DNA from: Ascarosepion bandense
Lineage: Eukaryota > Mollusca > Cephalopoda > Sepiida > Sepiidae
Length of the DNA: 64,000 nucleotides
Assembly (NCBI GenBank): GCA_037127315.1
Contig: JBBBDQ010000347.1
Coordinates: forward strand, 627,501-691,500
Reading direction: 5' to 3'
Shown: piece after piece, positions 61,234-64,000 of the stretch
How the letters are laid out: each line of letters starts with the position of its first letter
Position numbering within the stretch: position 1 is the first letter of the stretch
Made by a program: the position numbers and the translations under genes
The notes under the pieces: generated by a model
The model's input: only the letters and a program-made list of their open reading frames with translations
Told to the model about the DNA's origin: nothing
Databases searched by the model: none

Positions 61234-61702
61234 GTTACAATAGTTTAGAAATTCATAATATCACTACAAAAAATTTCGCTTTTCGAAGCTACCTTTAGGT
61301 GCTTCTCATCGGGTGACGAAGTTGAAATGAAAATTAAATGAGGAAAACGGTTTATTTGGTGATATGATGTTTAAGTGGGGTTGGGAGCTTATTCTGATTC
61401 TGTCGGCCGTATTGTAGTCTTAGAGATATGGGTTAGGAGAGGTGGCTTAGTTTAAGACAGGTTTCTTATTTATCTTGTCTGGATGTGGTGGAAGTGGTGT
61501 CGTTGTTAATGAGAACGATGTAAATATATGTGGTGTGAGATTTTAGAATGGTCTAGTCGTTCGTTCATGGTTCTTGAGGTGCTGCTATTTGGTTTGAAGA
61601 AGGGTATGGAGTAACTTAGTTTTGGGCGGGTCGGTTTTTTTTAGTTTAGGTTATTTTGTATTGGGATATATGATATTTTTTTTTTGAAGTTCCACAACCA
61701 TG

Positions 61703-61705
<3 letters not shown>
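61231..61705. other. No recognised feature
   Basis: G/T-rich strand asymmetry from about 61320 to 61690, with no frame or RNA recognised. Confidence 0.4.

Positions 61706-61732
<27 letters not shown>
61706..61732. repeat. (TA)n microsatellite
   Basis: About 13 TA units. Confidence 0.93.
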
Positions 61733-61733
<1 letters not shown>

Positions 61734-61920
61734 CATTTCACCCCATTTATGGCAAGCTATCATTGGTGAGTCAATGGGGTTACAGTGAGAGGAAAAACAG
61801 GAGACCGGGGATTCCGACAAAAGGATATGAGTCGAATGGTATTAAATTTAGGAGATACATATTAGTTGACGTTGTGTTTAAACGTTCTTGATATAGTAAC
61901 TATTCGGGAAGCAATTTATC
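61733..61920 (-). mobile_element. LINE 3' terminus, diverged subfamily
   Basis: ATCATTTCACCCC then ATTGGTGAGTCAATGGGGTT and GACGTTGTGTTTAAACGTTC parallel the family 3' end and last ORF2 codons, with many changes. Confidence 0.5.
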
Positions 61921-62164
61921 CATAAAATAACTTATCTAAAATAGACTAGATACCGGATAATCCTGTCCCGACCCCACAGGAACTGTTCTACTTAAATAAG
62001 AATAAAGTATTTTTTATATGTACAAGAGTGGACAAAGTAATCTGACTACATCTAAAGGATTCATCATCAAAAGTTACCCTAAGTCAAGTGCGATCGTCTT
62101 TTATCATAAAAGAATTCAGGTTTACTGCGTATGAAATAATAACTCCTTTTAGCTACTTCCTTTA

Positions 62165-62455
62165 AATTTGGGTGAGCTGAGGAAAAATTAGAAAATATAT
62201 TCGTGACCCTATTTAAAATTTCTTTGGACCAATGAAATCTAGCCTTCACAGAAATTGGGGGCATACTGAAGAAAAGACGGAAATACATTCTTGAGCCTTT
62301 GTGAAACTTCTTTGGATCAATGAAAACGTTGCCATCACTGAGATGCTGAGAAAAGAAAGAAAATAACTTTTCGGGCCTATGTGAAATATATTTGGACCAA
62401 TGAAAAACAATCATTCATATAGATTGGCGGGTGAGCTGGGAAAAAGACGAATCTA
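62165..62455. repeat. 87-bp tandem repeat, about 3.3 units
   Basis: Units contain TTTGGACCAATGAAA (at about 62221, 62310 as TTTGGATCAATGAAA, and 62391) and a GNTGAGNNGAGAAAAGA-like part. Because 87 is a multiple of three, the minus frame 62414-62079 remains open with a 29-residue period around FHWSK. A real repeat protein cannot be excluded but is unlikely. Confidence 0.75.
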
Positions 62456-62612
62456 TGCTAAATCATTTGTTTTATATACAATGAGCAAAAACAAAATTAG
62501 CAAGAGAAGAGTGTCTGAAGTCATATAAAAGGTTTGTGATTTGTGTTCACGCGTACTGCGTTTAAATTTTTGCAAATGTAATTATTCTTACCAATTATAT
62601 TATTCCCACATG

Positions 62613-62647
62613 CTTTGTAGTCCCACCAAGCACGTGGGACTACAAAG
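62613..62647. other. Perfect 14-bp hairpin, 7-nt loop
   Basis: CTTTGTAGTCCCAC (62613-62626), loop CAAGCAC, GTGGGACTACAAAG (62634-62647). Isolated in AT-rich DNA. Confidence 0.8.
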
Positions 62648-63377
62648 AATTTTCTTTTAACAATGCCAGAAAGCTAAGCACCTCCAATTATCTCTCTTCG
62701 ATTACCTTTGAATATAGACGGACGTATATCCCTTCTACAATCAACGAACAGTTTTCTCAAAGCATATTTTTGTCACTGTAGATTATCTTAACATTCACTG
62801 AAGATGCTCAATTGATTGATTGATTTGTTTGTTTAACGGCTTATGAATAAACTCATGGATCATTTTATGTCGAAGTTTTTTCTTTGTAGTTTTGAAGGAA
62901 CAAAACTATCAGACATGTTATTCTGCTTTCACAATTGTATACATGGTAGACGATACTAAGCTTTTGTGCATATACATGTTGTCTTTGACATTGATGATTA
63001 GAGCTGGTGTTTTATGTTATAGTTTTGTTGGAGTTATATTTTGAAAACTAGTTTCTTTTAAAAATCTGCAAGATATTCTATGGATTATTGCTATAAAGTT
63101 TTTTTTTTCATGTTCGTTGATCTGTTTCGATTTGCGATATATCAAATCAATGGGTTATTTAATACCGAAAACTAAATATTTAAAGCAATTTCATGGCTTC
63201 AGCTAAATATATTTTCAACGTAGTTGTATGCCTCCATCTACAGATGAAATGAATGTTCGTCATTTTGCTGTAAAATATATTGTACGTATTTTACTATAAA
63301 ATATATTGAGGATATTTTGCTTTAAAAGTGAATTGTTGGTCATTTTGCTGTCAAAATGAAATTTTATATTTTCATAG
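62648..63377. other. No recognised feature
   Basis: AT-rich. CATTTTGCTGT and TAAAATATATTG occur two or three times at about 63255-63350, a short degenerate tandem. Confidence 0.45.
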
Positions 63378-63585
63378 TGTTTTGCTTTTATTTGGGAGTC
63401 ATTCTTTGTTCATTGCTGGAAACCAAATTGTTGCTAACATTCAGAGTCAACGTGAATCTGGGAAAACAGAAATTATGAAGGATTTTCTCGAACCTGAAAA
63501 CCTTTCGACCAAATGCTTTTCTGCTGGATTTGTTTTATTGTCATACTCAGAGCTACAAAATACTCGAAGAAATTTTAGCCAAATG
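63378..63585 (+). CDS. Candidate internal exon of an unknown gene
   Basis: TTTTATATTTTCATAG ends at 63377 (acceptor-like) and ATG|GTAAGAG starts the donor at 63586. Between them is an open frame reading VLLLFGSHSLFIAGNQIVAN, IQSQRESGKTEIMKDFLEPE and NLSTKCFSAGFVLLSYSELQ. It is not repetitive and unlike the microsatellite frames. A second frame starts with an ATG at 63355 and gives a 40-residue peptide with a signal-peptide-like start. I do not recognise either. Confidence 0.33.
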
Positions 63586-63909
63586 GTAAGAGATTAATAG
63601 TATATAGTGTATGTAACAAAGTCTTACCCAAAAATCAGTGATATTCTACAGTGTCTTTCTGGCAACATATAGCCGAGAATCCTAGAGAAGAAACAGAACT
63701 CGTCAGTTAACCTGTGCCGGTCGCATTTTCATCAACTCTAGTTGCTGTCAGTAAACTTCGGCAGTGACAGCCTGGTTAGGTTATATTAATCTGTAATGGA
63801 TAACGCCAATGGTGCCCACCAGTCAGTCGCCATCGCTTGGTATTATTTCGATTTTGGAAATATTTCGTTTCTTTTATCAGGATCAAGCCTGATTGGTCTG
63901 ATGGATACA

Positions 63910-64000
63910 ATCCGGTAAGTGGCATACGTGTTACACGCCTGGGTGATCTCGAAATTGACATGACGGTCTCTGCGACATTACTTTCTACGGTAGACTGGTT
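63910..64000 (-). mobile_element. SINE family A, cut by window edge
   Basis: On plus: GTAAGTGGCATACGTGTTAC, ACGCCTGGGTGATC and TTTCTACGGTAGACTGGTT. Only the 3' half lies inside the window. Confidence 0.8.

Overview
The window looks like gene-poor, repeat-saturated animal nuclear DNA, most likely from a coleoid cephalopod of the octopus type. The reasons are many copies of tRNA-derived SINEs (a class described from octopus as the OK, OR1 and OR2 families), several clades of decayed non-LTR retrotransposons, Tc1/mariner relics, and very long (TA)n, (GT)n and (CTAT)n tracts. The species call is an inference. There are no bacterial operons, no CRISPR array and no confidently recognisable host gene. 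Two open frames flanked by good splice-like signals (43109-43371 and 63378-63585) are the best host-exon candidates, and both are unproven.

Layout. 1-2255 is an old reverse-transcriptase element on the minus strand, split by a younger LINE (1049-2186). 2236-5120 holds microsatellites, RTE tails and a Tc1-type helix-turn-helix relic. 5555-7375 has an unclassified repeat followed by two LINE tails. 7885-10598 has a SINE with a perfect 15-bp target duplication and the best-preserved LINE, whose reverse-transcriptase frame is open over about 710 codons. 10600-19145 has SINE and LINE fragments, a two-level tandem repeat, a GC-rich island and two inverted-repeat elements. 19255-21070 is a LINE tail followed by an internally deleted Tc1 element. 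21220-26950 is dense in SINEs and contains a 676-bp inverted-repeat element carrying a tRNA-like sequence, then a MITE. 27185-34320 has RTE and mariner fragments. 34395-48900 is mostly unclassified, with SINE chains and minisatellites. 48930-54110 is a decayed tandem array of about 150-170-bp monomers, each containing a tRNA-like segment. A SINE and a 2.66-kb LTR element are inserted in it. 54210-55850 has a mariner relic and tandem LTR-junction copies. 57270-64000 has a transposase relic, another LINE copy, a 5S rRNA-like/SINE fusion, an 87-bp tandem repeat and a possible exon.

How the parts relate. Only the 8244-10598 LINE keeps both recognised catalytic motifs in one open frame, and it lacks the endonuclease region. 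SINEs depend on LINE enzymes in trans, but I could not pair any SINE here with a LINE by a shared tail. Many related repeats lie in opposite orientations close together, so transcripts across the region could fold into long double-stranded RNA.

The most unusual objects are the LTR element at 50726-53383, the tRNA-like tandem array that it interrupts, and the 5S-like/tRNA-SINE composite at 60738-61013. The LTR element has intact-looking LTR signals, no pol, an unrecognised single-pass membrane-protein frame and an internal 22-nt A tract.
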